Source: Streptomyces kanamyceticus
Lineage (GTDB): Bacteria > Actinomycetota > Actinomycetes > Streptomycetales > Streptomycetaceae
DNA: 64,000 bases
Assembly: GCF_008704495.1 (NCBI RefSeq)
Contig: NZ_CP023699.1
Span: 5,704,001-5,768,000, forward strand
Direction: 5' to 3'
Shown: positions 14,499 through 22,880 of the stretch, in pieces
How the letters are laid out: the number at the start of each line of letters is the position of its first letter
Position numbering within the stretch: the stretch's first letter is position 1
Made by a program: the position numbers and the translations under genes
Notes under the pieces: model-generated
What the model was told of the DNA's origin: nothing
The model's input: only the letters and a program-made list of their open reading frames with translations
Database searches by the model: none

Positions 14499-17477
14499 TC
14501 ACGCGGCTGCCACAGGGTGGAGAAGGGCCCGGACTTCCTCGACCTCGGGAGCCTTGGCCTCCTCGTGAATGCCCAGGGCTTCGTTCCAGCAGGCGCGGGC
14601 GCGGTCGAGCTGCCCGAGGGCGTCGAGTGACTTTCCCAGCAGGGTGAGGACGTTGGCGCGCATCCAGTCGCCACCGACGCAGCCGGTGGCGAGTGCCTGC
14701 TCCGCGTGCTTCGCTGCCTGTGCGGGCTGGCGCGCCGAGAGGTGGACTTGGGCGATGCGGTAGTGGGCCGTGCCCTCCCACAGGCGCTGTCGGTTCTCCG
14801 CGAAGACCTGCAACGCGTCGGTGAGGTGTTCGAGACCTTCCCGGTGGCGGCCCGCATGGCTGAGGCTGATGCCCAGGGCGTACTTCGCATTGGCCAGGCG
14901 GAAGGTGAGGCCCAGGTCGTCGTAGATGGCCATTCCCTGGCGGGCGAGATCGATCGCCTGCGTGGTTCGGCCCAACATGACGAGGACCCGGGACCAGTTG
15001 CAGAGTGCGCTCGCCTCGCTGTGACGGTTTCCGTCCAGACGGAACACCTCGATGGCCTTGAGCAAGTGGGCCTCGCAGGCGGTGTGCCGGTTCGTGCAGT
15101 ACGCGTTGATGCCCAGTTCGTTCGAGACGTTCCCCTGCATCCAGGGGTCTTCGACCACGAGGGTGAGCTCCTCCGCACGCTTCAGCTCGACGGAGGCCTT
15201 CTCGAAGTGGCCCAGCTTGTGCAGGACTTGGGCAAGGCTGACGCGCGCTCGCCCTTCGACGCGCGCGTCGCCCACAGTGGCTGCGGCGTCACGTACCGCA
15301 CGCGTCGCCACCTCGTACCGATACGAACTCGCTCCCGACTCGGCCAGGTCCTTCGCGGCGAGGAGCAGGTCCACCGCGCGGCGCAGACTGTCGGGCGCGA
15401 GGGACTGCTGGACGCACGCCAGGATGCAGGCCGCCTCCGCGTGCAGCCAGTCGAAGGCCGTGGTGGCGTCGTCGAACTCCAGGCCGGCGTGCCTGGTCAC
15501 CTCCAAGTGGTCCACCGTCCGGTCCCCGGGCCGCTCGATCGCGTAGACCCGTGCCGCGGAGGCGAGGTAGAAGTCAAGGAGGCGCGACATCGCCGCGTCC
15601 CGCTCGCTCGGTGGCTGCTCGTCGCGTTCCGCGCATGCACGCGCGTAGAGGCGTACGAGGTCGTGATAGCGGTAGCGGCCCGGTGCCGCGGACTCGATCA
15701 GGGAGGTGTCCACGAGGGCCTCCAGGAGGTCCTCCGCGTCCTCCAGGGGCAGGTCGAGGACCGCGGCGGCCGCCGCGAGGGACAGGTCCGGGCCGTCCGC
15801 CAGGCCGAGGAGGCGGAAGGCGCGCGCCTGTGCGGGCTCCAGTTGGCCGTAGCCCAGTTCGAACGTCGCCTTGACCGCCAGGTCGCCCGCCTGGAGTTCG
15901 TCCAGGCGGCGGCGCTCGTCCGCGAGCTTCGCCGCGAGGGTGGAGACCGTCCAGGTGCGGCGGGCCGCGAGGCGGGATGCCGCGATGCGGATGGCCAGCG
16001 GCAGGAAGCCGCAGGCCGCGACCACGTCCAGGGCCGCCTTCCGCTCCGAGGTGACCCGCTCCTCGCCGACGATGCGGGTGAAGAGGAGCAGTGCCTCCTC
16101 CGGTGACATCACGTCCAGGTCGATCAGGTGCGCGCCTGCCAGGTCCACCATGCGGACCCGGCTGGTCACCAGGGCCGCGCAGCCCTCCATGCCGGGGAGC
16201 AGGGGGCGTACCTGGGCCGCGTCGCGCGCGTTGTCCAGGAGGACCAGGACCCGTCGGCCGTCCAGGGCCGACCGGTACAGCGCCGCTCGCTCCTCCAGCG
16301 AGTCCGGGATCGCGGAGTCGGCGGTGCCGAGTGCCCGGAGGAAGGCGCCCAGGACCGTCTCCGGCTCCGCCGCCCTCGCTCCCGCGCCCTGGAGGTCGAC
16401 GTAGAGCTGGCCGTCCGGGAAGTGGGTGCGGGCCGCGTGCGCCACGTGCACGGCCAGCGTCGTCTTGCCCACGCCGCCGATGCCCGCCAGGGCCGAGACC
16501 GCCATGACGCGGCCCTCCGCCGTGGAGAGGATGTCGCTGAGTTCGTCCACGAAGGACTTGCGGCCCGTGAAGTCCGGCACCGTGGCGGGGAGTTGCGCGG
16601 GGCGCACCACCGTCGTCGCCGGTTCAGGGGCGGCCGCGGAGGGTTCCGCCAGGGCCGGGTCGGCCTGGAGGATGCGCTGCTGGAGTTCCTTGAGGCCGGG
16701 GCGCGGGTCCACGCCGAGCTCGTCGGCCAGGAGGCGGCGCGTGTCGGCGTAGACCGCGAGGGCCTCCGCCTGCCGTCCGCTGCGGTAGAGCGCGAGCATG
16801 AGGAGCTCCCGCAGGCGTTCGCGCAGCGGGTGCGCGGCCGTCAGGGCGGTCAGCTCCGAGACGGCCTCCGCGTGGCAGCCCTGTTCCAGATCCATGTCGA
16901 GGCGGGACTCGACGAGCTGGAGGCGCCACTCCTCCAGGCGGGTGCGCTGCGTCTCCGCGTACGGACCGGGGACGTTGGCCAGCGGCTCGCCGTCCCACAG
17001 GCCGAGCGCCTTCTTCACCAGCGAACGCGCCTGGCACAGGTCCCCGACCCCGCGCGCCTTCTCTGCCGCGGCCCACAGGTCCTCCGCCGCGGTCAGGTCC
17101 AGGGAGCCGTCCGTTACTCGGACCGCATAGCCTCCGGACTCGCTGAGCAGCACGCCCGCGGGCAGCACCTTGCGCAGCCGGGACGCGTACGTCCGTACCG
17201 CCGCCAGTGCCTGCGAAGGCGGCTCGTCGCCCCAGAGGGCGTCGATCAGCTCGGAGGCCGTCGCCGTGCGGCCGTCCCGTAGCAGGAGCGCGGCGAGAAG
17301 GGCCCGCTGCATCGGCGATCCCGTGTTGAGCTGTTCCGTGCCGTGCCACGCGCGCACCGGTCCGAGCACGCTGAAGCGCGACGCCTGGACCTCGGGAAAC
17401 TCCCCCTCGGTCCGCTCCTCGGGGGTGTTCCCCGAGGCCGGACGCCACTGCTCCGGTACTCGCGGTACATCGACCAT
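14499..17477 (-). CDS. afsR: AfsR-type SARP/NB-ARC/TPR global regulator
   Basis: 992 residues from the ATG at 17477, close to the roughly 990 of known AfsR; the start MVDVPRVPEQW also resembles it, and a gggggag site precedes. Order of domains: winged-helix DNA-binding (about 30-110), bacterial transcriptional activation domain (115-265), NB-ARC ATPase with P-loop GIGGVGKTT at 332-340 and VLVLLDNARD as Walker B, then C-terminal TPRs. AfsR is phosphorylated by AfsK-type kinases and activates afsS. An upstream in-frame start at 17573 is less likely. The repeat motif peptides and the 11-mer repeats downstream support the assignment. Confidence 0.92.
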   Translation of the reverse strand: MVDVPRVPEQWRPASGNTPEERTEGEFPEVQASRFSVLGPVRAWHGTEQLNTGSPMQRALLAALLLRDGRTATASELIDALWGDEPPSQALAAVRTYASRLRKVLPAGVLLSESGGYAVRVTDGSLDLTAAEDLWAAAEKARGVGDLCQARSLVKKALGLWDGEPLANVPGPYAETQRTRLEEWRLQLVESRLDMDLEQGCHAEAVSELTALTAAHPLRERLRELLMLALYRSGRQAEALAVYADTRRLLADELGVDPRPGLKELQQRILQADPALAEPSAAAPEPATTVVRPAQLPATVPDFTGRKSFVDELSDILSTAEGRVMAVSALAGIGGVGKTTLAVHVAHAARTHFPDGQLYVDLQGAGARAAEPETVLGAFLRALGTADSAIPDSLEERAALYRSALDGRRVLVLLDNARDAAQVRPLLPGMEGCAALVTSRVRMVDLAGAHLIDLDVMSPEEALLLFTRIVGEERVTSERKAALDVVAACGFLPLAIRIAASRLAARRTWTVSTLAAKLADERRRLDELQAGDLAVKATFELGYGQLEPAQARAFRLLGLADGPDLSLAAAAAVLDLPLEDAEDLLEALVDTSLIESAAPGRYRYHDLVRLYARACAERDEQPPSERDAAMSRLLDFYLASAARVYAIERPGDRTVDHLEVTRHAGLEFDDATTAFDWLHAEAACILACVQQSLAPDSLRRAVDLLLAAKDLAESGASSYRYEVATRAVRDAAATVGDARVEGRARVSLAQVLHKLGHFEKASVELKRAEELTLVVEDPWMQGNVSNELGINAYCTNRHTACEAHLLKAIEVFRLDGNRHSEASALCNWSRVLVMLGRTTQAIDLARQGMAIYDDLGLTFRLANAKYALGISLSHAGRHREGLEHLTDALQVFAENRQRLWEGTAHYRIAQVHLSARQPAQAAKHAEQALATGCVGGDWMRANVLTLLGKSLDALGQLDRARACWNEALGIHEEAKAPEVEEVRALLHPVAAA

Positions 17478-17710
17478 CGCTCCCCCTGCCGCCCTGCGGT
17501 TCCCAATCCTGCCGGTTGCGGTGCTGCCCCGACCACCCTGAAGCCGCGGTCGGTCGTGCCTCGGTTGTGACATCGGTTCCTGCTCCCCGCCAGTTTGCCT
17601 TGTTCATGGCGGATGCGTCAGCCGTGGGAGACGGCTCTCACAGGGTCCTCGCACCAGGTTCCGCATCGTGCCTCACCCCGGGGGCGGGCGATCCACCGTC
17701 GTACTACTTA

Positions 17711-17725
17711 CTGACGGACCGTCAG
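17711..17725. promoter_or_regulatory. Operator palindrome CTGACG-GAC-CGTCAG
   Basis: 15-bp palindrome ctgacggaccgtcag, ending 21 bp before the ATG of the amidohydrolase. Five more copies with the same arms occur at 19562, 19604, 21413, 21490 and 47268. The position over the promoter and the symmetry fit a TetR-family repressor. Confidence 0.75.
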
Positions 17726-17746
17726 ATCGGCGCTACCGTGGACGGC

Positions 17747-18979
17747 ATGGAGACCATGGAGACCTTCCCGAAGATCATCTCGGTGGACGACCACACGGTC
17801 GAACCCCCACACGTCTGGCGGGACCGGCTCCCGTCGAAGTACCAGGACAGCGGCCCTCGGATCGTCCGCGCACCCCTGAAGGAAATGACTTTCCTCGGCG
17901 GCAAGTTCGCTCCCGTGATGGGGGCGAAAGGGGACGAAGGGCCCATCGGGGACTGGTGGGTGTACGAGGACCTGCACCGTCCGCTCACCCGCCTCGACAC
18001 GGCCGTCGGGTACGACAGGGACGAGATCAAGCTGGAGGTCATCACGTACGAACAGATGCGGCCGGGATCGTTCAGCGTCCCCGACCGCCTCGCCGACATG
18101 GACGTCAACCACGTCCAGTCCGCCCTCTGTTTCCCCACTTTTCCGCGCTTTTGCGGACAGACCTTCACCGAGGCCAAGGACCGCGAACTCGGGCTGCTCG
18201 GCGTGCGGGCGTACAACGACTGGATGGTGGAGGAGTGGTGCGGTCCCGAGGCGGCGGGCCGCCTCATACCGCTCACGCTCATTCCCCTCTGGGACGCGGA
18301 ACTGGCCGCGGCGGAGGTGCGGCGCAACGCCGCGCGCGGCGTACGGGCGGTCGCCTTCTCCGAAATCCCGCCGCACCTCGGACTCCCCTCCATCCACACG
18401 GACGAATGGGACCCCTTCCTGCGGGCCTGCGACGAGACCGGCACCGTCATCGCCATGCACATCGGCTCCTCCAGCAAGATGCCGTCGACGTCCCCGGACG
18501 CGCCGCCCGCGGTCGGCTCCACCATCACCTTCGCCAACTGCTGCTTCTCGATGGTGGACTGGCTGATGAGCGGGAAGTTCGAGCGCTTCCCGAATCTGAA
18601 GATCATGTACGCCGAGGGGCAGATCGGCTGGATCCCGTACATCCTGGAGCGGGCGGACGTGGTCTGGGAGGAGAACCGGGGCTGGGGCGGGGTGGCGGAC
18701 AAGGTTCTCCGGCCTCCGTCGGAGCTTTTTGCTTCGCATGTGTACGGGTGTTTCTTCGATGACGCGTTCGGGTTGAAGAACCTCGACTCCATCGGGGTCG
18801 GTAACGTCCTGTACGAAACGGACTATCCGCACTCCGACTCGACGTGGCCCAAGTCGCGGGAGGTTGGGGAGTCTCAGATGGGGCATCTGGCGCCGGATGT
18901 GGTGGATCGCATAGTCCGCCGCAACGCGATTGACCTTCTCGGTCTTACGGGGGAGGGGCTTTGGCGGGGGCCGGCGTAG
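17747..18979 (+). CDS. Amidohydrolase-2 family protein
   Basis: 410 residues. The N-terminal ISVDDHTVEPPHVW corresponds to the D-x-H-type metal site of the ACMS-decarboxylase-like amidohydrolase family. VIAMHIGSSSK carries the central metal histidine and YETDYPHSDSTWP the C-terminal aspartate. These enzymes decarboxylate or hydrolyse ring-derived acids; many unassigned members lie in actinobacterial lipid or xenobiotic clusters. The ATG at 17747 follows the operator by 21 bp. It is first in the CTGACG set and transcribed divergently from afsR. Confidence 0.85.
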   Translation: METMETFPKIISVDDHTVEPPHVWRDRLPSKYQDSGPRIVRAPLKEMTFLGGKFAPVMGAKGDEGPIGDWWVYEDLHRPLTRLDTAVGYDRDEIKLEVITYEQMRPGSFSVPDRLADMDVNHVQSALCFPTFPRFCGQTFTEAKDRELGLLGVRAYNDWMVEEWCGPEAAGRLIPLTLIPLWDAELAAAEVRRNAARGVRAVAFSEIPPHLGLPSIHTDEWDPFLRACDETGTVIAMHIGSSSKMPSTSPDAPPAVGSTITFANCCFSMVDWLMSGKFERFPNLKIMYAEGQIGWIPYILERADVVWEENRGWGGVADKVLRPPSELFASHVYGCFFDDAFGLKNLDSIGVGNVLYETDYPHSDSTWPKSREVGESQMGHLAPDVVDRIVRRNAIDLLGLTGEGLWRGPA

Positions 18980-19118
18980 GTCCCTCGTAGGTCGGTCTGC
19001 ACCGGGCTGTCCCTGTAGGGCCGACTACCCCGCCGCTTCGCGGCGGATGCTTCCCCACCCGCCCACCCGTATCTCCGCACCGGGCCCTTCCTGTAGGAGC
19101 CGCCTCGGCTTCGGCTGT

Positions 19119-19510
19119 GGGGCGGGGCCGCGCCGGTATGTCCGTCCTCGCCGTCCCAGAGCATTGCCACACCACGGGCACCTCGGAACGAGGCCCCCAG
19201 TGCTCCGGGCGAACATACCGCCACGTCCCCTCAGACCGGACGGCGACTGCGGGCGCGCTCAGCTGTGGGCAATCGTGCCGCTGGGCGGCACGGGTGGGCA
19301 CAGCCCCCGGCGCCGAGGAGCGAGGACGGGAGCGCAAGCCACGGTGCGGGCGGGGGGACGGAACCCCCACCGGCCCGCAGCCGCCCGCGCTCCTGAGGGG
19401 ACGTGGGGGTATGTGCGAACGGAGCACAGTGGAGACCGGGGCAAGGAAGCAAGCCCAGTAGCCCCCGCCCCGGGATGGCGAGTACGCACATACCCCCGCG
19501 GCCCCGCCCC
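19119..19510. repeat. Large nested imperfect palindrome in 620-bp intergenic region
   Basis: Two nested inverted-repeat pairs: 19119-19140 with 19489-19510 (20 of 22 positions complementary) and 19210-19234 with 19393-19417 (23 of 25). Further matches extend outside and inside the second pair. The centre is near 19315 and contains a common Streptomyces intergenic sequence type (ctgtgggcaat, then gggcacagcccc). Open frames crossing 18980-19600 are symmetric by-products. It looks like two repeat units inserted head to head. Confidence 0.65.
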
Positions 19511-19561
19511 CAAGACGAACCCAAGGCGACACCAGCCCAAAGGAACCCGCACCCCCCTTGC

Positions 19562-19576
19562 CTGACATCCCGTCAG
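19562..19576. promoter_or_regulatory. Operator palindrome, degenerate copy
   Basis: ctgacatcccgtcag, one arm imperfect, 42 bp (start to start) from the next copy at 19604. Paired operators may allow cooperative binding upstream of the LLM/SDR genes. Confidence 0.55.
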
Positions 19577-19603
19577 CTACCACGATGGCCCGCATAGGCA
19601 GAT

Positions 19604-19618
19604 GTGACGTTCCGTCAG
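19604..19618. promoter_or_regulatory. Operator palindrome before LLM gene
   Basis: gtgacgttccgtcag, ending 24 bp before the ATG at 19643; same arms as the other copies apart from the first base. Confidence 0.65.
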
Positions 19619-19642
19619 ATCGCGGTGAGGAGTGGGGTTCCC

Positions 19643-20596
19643 ATGAGTGACGCGGCGCAGGATCCGCAGGGGCGGCTGGTCTACGGGATGCAGCTTCCCG
19701 TTCAGTCGCAGAGTTCGCTCTACGCCGAGTCCTGGGAGGCCACCGCCACCCCCGACGACCTGGCCGAGATCGCCCGCACCGCCGACCGCACCGGCTTCGA
19801 CTACCTCGCCAGTTGCGATCACGTCGGCATACCCCGCCACCTCGCCGAAGCCATGAGCACCATCTGGTACGACCCCGTCTCCACCCTCTCCTTCCTCGCC
19901 GCCATCACCGAGAACGTCCGCCTCATGAGCCACGTGGCCATCGTGGGGCTGCGTCACCCCCTCCTCTCCGCGAAGCAGTACGCGACCCTCGACCACCTCA
20001 GTGGCGGGCGCCTGATCCTCGGCGTGGGCGCGGGGCACGTACGCGAGGAATTCGAGGCGCTCGGCGTCGACTTCGAGCGGCGCGGGCCGATCCTCGACGA
20101 GACGGTCGACGCGCTGAAGGCGGCGCTCGGACCGGAGGAGTACCCCGAACACCACGGCGAACGCTTCGAGTTCGAGGGGCTCGGGCAGCGCCCTCGCCCG
20201 GCCCAGCCCCACGTCCCCATCTGGGTCGGCGGCTCCTCGCCCGCCGCCGTGCGCCGCGCGGCCACCCGGGCCGACGGCTGGCTCCCGCAGGGCGACCCGC
20301 GCGGCAAGCTGCCCGCGCAGATCGCGAAGCTCAAGCGGCTGCGGCAGGAGGCGGGCGTCGAGGAGCCGATCACGGTCGGCGCGATCACGGAGGCGCTGTA
20401 CGTCGGCGAGCCCTCCTGGTCCGTGGGGCGCCGGGCGCTCACCGGGAAGCCGGAGGCGCTCGCGGAGTCGCTCCGCGAGTACGGCGAGATGGGCGTGGAC
20501 CAGATCCAGGTGCGCTTCCGCAGCCGGAGCCGTACCGAACTGACCGACCAGATGGCGGCGTTCGCCGCAGACGTGGCTCCGCACCTCAACGACTAG
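19643..20596 (+). CDS. LLM-class flavin/F420-dependent oxidoreductase
   Basis: 317 residues of the luciferase-like TIM-barrel fold: RTGFDYLASCDHVG, ILGVGAGHVREEFEALG and VPIWVGGSSPAAVRRAA are the typical strands and cofactor-loop signatures. The GAGHVREEFEALG segment is typical of subfamilies that often use F420. The ATG at 19643 is preceded by gaggagtgggg; an upstream start at 19604 would lie inside the operator. The SDR gene follows after 10 bp, so they are co-transcribed. fbiC at 33197 supplies the F420 precursor. Substrate unknown. Confidence 0.87.
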   Translation: MSDAAQDPQGRLVYGMQLPVQSQSSLYAESWEATATPDDLAEIARTADRTGFDYLASCDHVGIPRHLAEAMSTIWYDPVSTLSFLAAITENVRLMSHVAIVGLRHPLLSAKQYATLDHLSGGRLILGVGAGHVREEFEALGVDFERRGPILDETVDALKAALGPEEYPEHHGERFEFEGLGQRPRPAQPHVPIWVGGSSPAAVRRAATRADGWLPQGDPRGKLPAQIAKLKRLRQEAGVEEPITVGAITEALYVGEPSWSVGRRALTGKPEALAESLREYGEMGVDQIQVRFRSRSRTELTDQMAAFAADVAPHLND

Positions 20597-20606
20597 GGAG
20601 TGACCC

Positions 20607-21416
20607 ATGGGCAACGGCACGGACAACGGCACGGGCAAGCTGGACGGCCGCGTCGTCATCGTGACCGGCGCGGCGCGCGGACAGGGCGAGCAGGAGGCGC
20701 GCCTCTTCGCCGCCGAGGGGGCGCGTGTCGTCGTCGCCGACGTGCTCGACGACCAGGGCGAGGCGCTGGCCAAGGAGTTGGGGGAGGACACCGCGAGGTT
20801 CGTCCACCTGGACGTGAGCAGCGAGGCGGACTGGCAGGCGGCGGTGGCGACCACCAAGGATGCCTTCGGGAAGGTCGACGGCCTGGTGAACAACGCCGGG
20901 ATCCTGCGCTTCAACGAGTTGGTCAACACTCCGCTGGAAGAGTTTCAGCAGGTCATCCAGGTCAATCAGGTCGGCTGCTTCCTGGGGATCCGCACCGTGG
21001 CGCCCGAGATCGGCGCGGCCGGTGGCGGCACGATCGTGAACACCGCGTCGTACACGGCGCTGACGGGCATGGCGTACGTCGGCGCTTACGCCGCGACCAA
21101 GCACGCGATCCTCGGTCTCACCCGGGTCGCGGCGATGGAACTGGCGGCCAGGAACATCCGCGTCAACGCCGTCTGCCCGGGCGCGGTCGACACCCCGATG
21201 ACGAACCCGGCGCAGCTGGACCCGGCCGCCGACCCCGAGGAGGCGGGCGCGGCCGTCGCCGAGCTCTACAAGAAGCTCGTGCCGCTGGGGCGGATCGGGA
21301 AGCCGACGGAGGTGGCCGCGCTCGCGCTCTTCCTGACCGGCGACGACTCGGCGTACATCACGGGCCAGCCGTTCGTGATCGATGGTGGCTGGCTGGCGGG
21401 GGTCAGCATTATCTGA
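20607..21416 (+). CDS. Short-chain dehydrogenase/reductase
   Basis: 269 residues. The cofactor motif TGAARGQG is at about 20-27, LVNNAGIL is the NNAG motif, a serine sits in NTASYTAL, and the catalytic YxxxK reads YAATK. PGAVDTPM follows and the C-terminus has ITGQPFVIDGGW. This is the classical SDR of the 20-beta-hydroxysteroid-dehydrogenase-like group. It starts 10 bp after the LLM gene. The regulon operator at 21413-21427 overlaps its stop codon, so the next operator-controlled promoter begins right at its end. Confidence 0.9.
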   Translation: MGNGTDNGTGKLDGRVVIVTGAARGQGEQEARLFAAEGARVVVADVLDDQGEALAKELGEDTARFVHLDVSSEADWQAAVATTKDAFGKVDGLVNNAGILRFNELVNTPLEEFQQVIQVNQVGCFLGIRTVAPEIGAAGGGTIVNTASYTALTGMAYVGAYAATKHAILGLTRVAAMELAARNIRVNAVCPGAVDTPMTNPAQLDPAADPEEAGAAVAELYKKLVPLGRIGKPTEVAALALFLTGDDSAYITGQPFVIDGGWLAGVSII

Positions 21417-21427
21417 CGGGACGTCAG
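21413..21427. promoter_or_regulatory. Operator palindrome overlapping SDR stop
   Basis: ctgacgggacgtcag overlaps the TGA of the SDR gene (21414-21416). A second copy lies at 21490-21504. Confidence 0.65.
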
Positions 21428-21489
21428 GATCAGGGTCCGCGGGTATTGACGGTCCCCGCGGCCGGTGGAACAGTCGACCCCATCAAGAT

Positions 21490-21504
21490 CTGACGATGCG
21501 TCAG
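21490..21504. promoter_or_regulatory. Operator palindrome before second LLM gene
   Basis: ctgacgatgcgtcag ends 25 bp before the TTG start at 21530, the same spacing as at the first LLM gene. Confidence 0.7.
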
Positions 21505-21529
21505 AAACTCACGAGGACGGTGAACCTCC

Positions 21530-22657
21530 TTGGAATTCGGTCTCTTTGTACAGGGATACGTGCCCGCCAAGCGGGCCCAGGTCGACCCCGAAGCGGAGCA
21601 CAAGGCGCTGATAGAGGAGACCGAGTACGTCATCCAGGCGGACAAGTCCGGCTTCAAGTACGCCTGGGCGTCCGAGCACCACTTCCTGGAGGAGTACTCG
21701 CACCTCTCGGCCAATGACGTCTTCCTCGGCTACCTCGCGCACGCGACCGACCGCATCCACCTGGGATCGGGCATCTTCAACCCGCTCGCGCCCGTCAACC
21801 ACCCGGTGAAGGTCGCCGAGAAGGTCGCCATGCTCGACCACCTCTCCGAGGGGCGCTTCGAGTTCGGCTCGGGACGCGGCGCGGGTTCGCACGAGATCCT
21901 CGGCTTCATGCCGGGCATCACGGACATGAACCACACCAAGGAGATATGGGAAGAGACGATCTCCGAGTTCCCCAAGATGTGGCTCCAGGACGAGTACGTC
22001 GGGTTCCAGGGCAAGCACTGGTCCCTGCCGCCGCGCAAGATCCTGCCCAAGCCGTACGGGAAGTCGCACCCGGCGATGTGGTATGCGGCGGGGTCGCCGT
22101 CGTCGTACGCCATGGCGGGCAAGAAGGGGCTCGGTGTCCTCGGGTTCAGCGTGCAGAAGGTCTCCGACATGGAGTGGGTGGTCGAGTCCTACAAGTCGGC
22201 GGTCAAGGATGCCGAGCCGATCGGTGACTTCGTCAACGACAACGTCATGGTGACGTCCACGGCGATCTGCGCGGAGACGCACAAGAAGGCTGTGGAGATC
22301 GCCGTCAGTGGCGGACTGAATTACCTGCAGTCGTTGCTCTTCCGCTACCACGACACCTTCCCGCGGCCCGAGGGCATCCCCGAGTGGCCCGAGCTGCTCC
22401 CCGAGTACAGCGAGGAGATCATCGAGCTGCTCATCGCAGAGGAGCTGATGATCTGCGGCGACCCGGACGAGGTGCTCACGCAGTGCAAGCGGTGGGAGCA
22501 GGCCGGGGCGGACCAGCTGAGCTTCGGTCTTCCGATCGGGATCTCGCCCGAGGACACGAAGAACACGGTCAAGCTGATCGGTGAGCACGTGATCCCGAAG
22601 ATCGACACGGATCCGGTGCATCGCACCTCGCGGTTCCGGCAGGGTGCCGGGGCGTAG
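21530..22657 (+). CDS. LLM-class flavin-dependent oxidoreductase (LuxA-like)
   Basis: 375 residues. FGLFVQGYVP starts the first strand. WASEHHFLEEYSHL is the EHH motif of luciferase alpha-like monooxygenases, and RFEFGSGRGAGSHEI is the phosphate-binding loop. This group is usually FMN-dependent and oxygenates or desulfonates organic substrates. The start is taken as TTG at 21530, since a GTG ten bases upstream is out of frame and no ATG is near; a gaggacgg site lies upstream. The paired operators at 21413 and 21490 imply regulation with the neighbours. Confidence 0.86.
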   Translation: MEFGLFVQGYVPAKRAQVDPEAEHKALIEETEYVIQADKSGFKYAWASEHHFLEEYSHLSANDVFLGYLAHATDRIHLGSGIFNPLAPVNHPVKVAEKVAMLDHLSEGRFEFGSGRGAGSHEILGFMPGITDMNHTKEIWEETISEFPKMWLQDEYVGFQGKHWSLPPRKILPKPYGKSHPAMWYAAGSPSSYAMAGKKGLGVLGFSVQKVSDMEWVVESYKSAVKDAEPIGDFVNDNVMVTSTAICAETHKKAVEIAVSGGLNYLQSLLFRYHDTFPRPEGIPEWPELLPEYSEEIIELLIAEELMICGDPDEVLTQCKRWEQAGADQLSFGLPIGISPEDTKNTVKLIGEHVIPKIDTDPVHRTSRFRQGAGA

Positions 22658-22780
22658 TCCGAGCCGCCCCGGCTTCCCCTCCCGGACGGAGGCCGGGGTC
22701 CGGGTGGACGGGGGCGGGTCCCACGTGGCTGGTGTCGCGGGGGCTCGCCCCCGGGCCCCCGTCCATCGCCCTTCGGGCTC

Positions 22781-22859
22781 GTCCTCAAACGCCGGACGGG
22801 CTGAAACGGCCTTCCGCGCTCCGTCCGTCAGGTGTCCTCAAACGCCGGACGGGCTGAAA
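22781..22859. repeat. Two direct copies of a common Streptomyces intergenic repeat
   Basis: cctcaaacgccggacgggct occurs at 22783-22802 and again at 22836-22855, each followed by gaaa. This sequence is familiar from many Streptomyces intergenic regions. The 22658-22860 gap contains nothing else that I recognise. Confidence 0.7.
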
Positions 22860-22880
22860 ATGAAAGGGGAACCCCCCGTC

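Noticed and set aside
18930..19597. Several 60-216-codon frames on both strands between amidohydrolase and LLM genes
   Set aside because: They lie in the nested palindrome and mirror one another; no start signals or recognizable domains.
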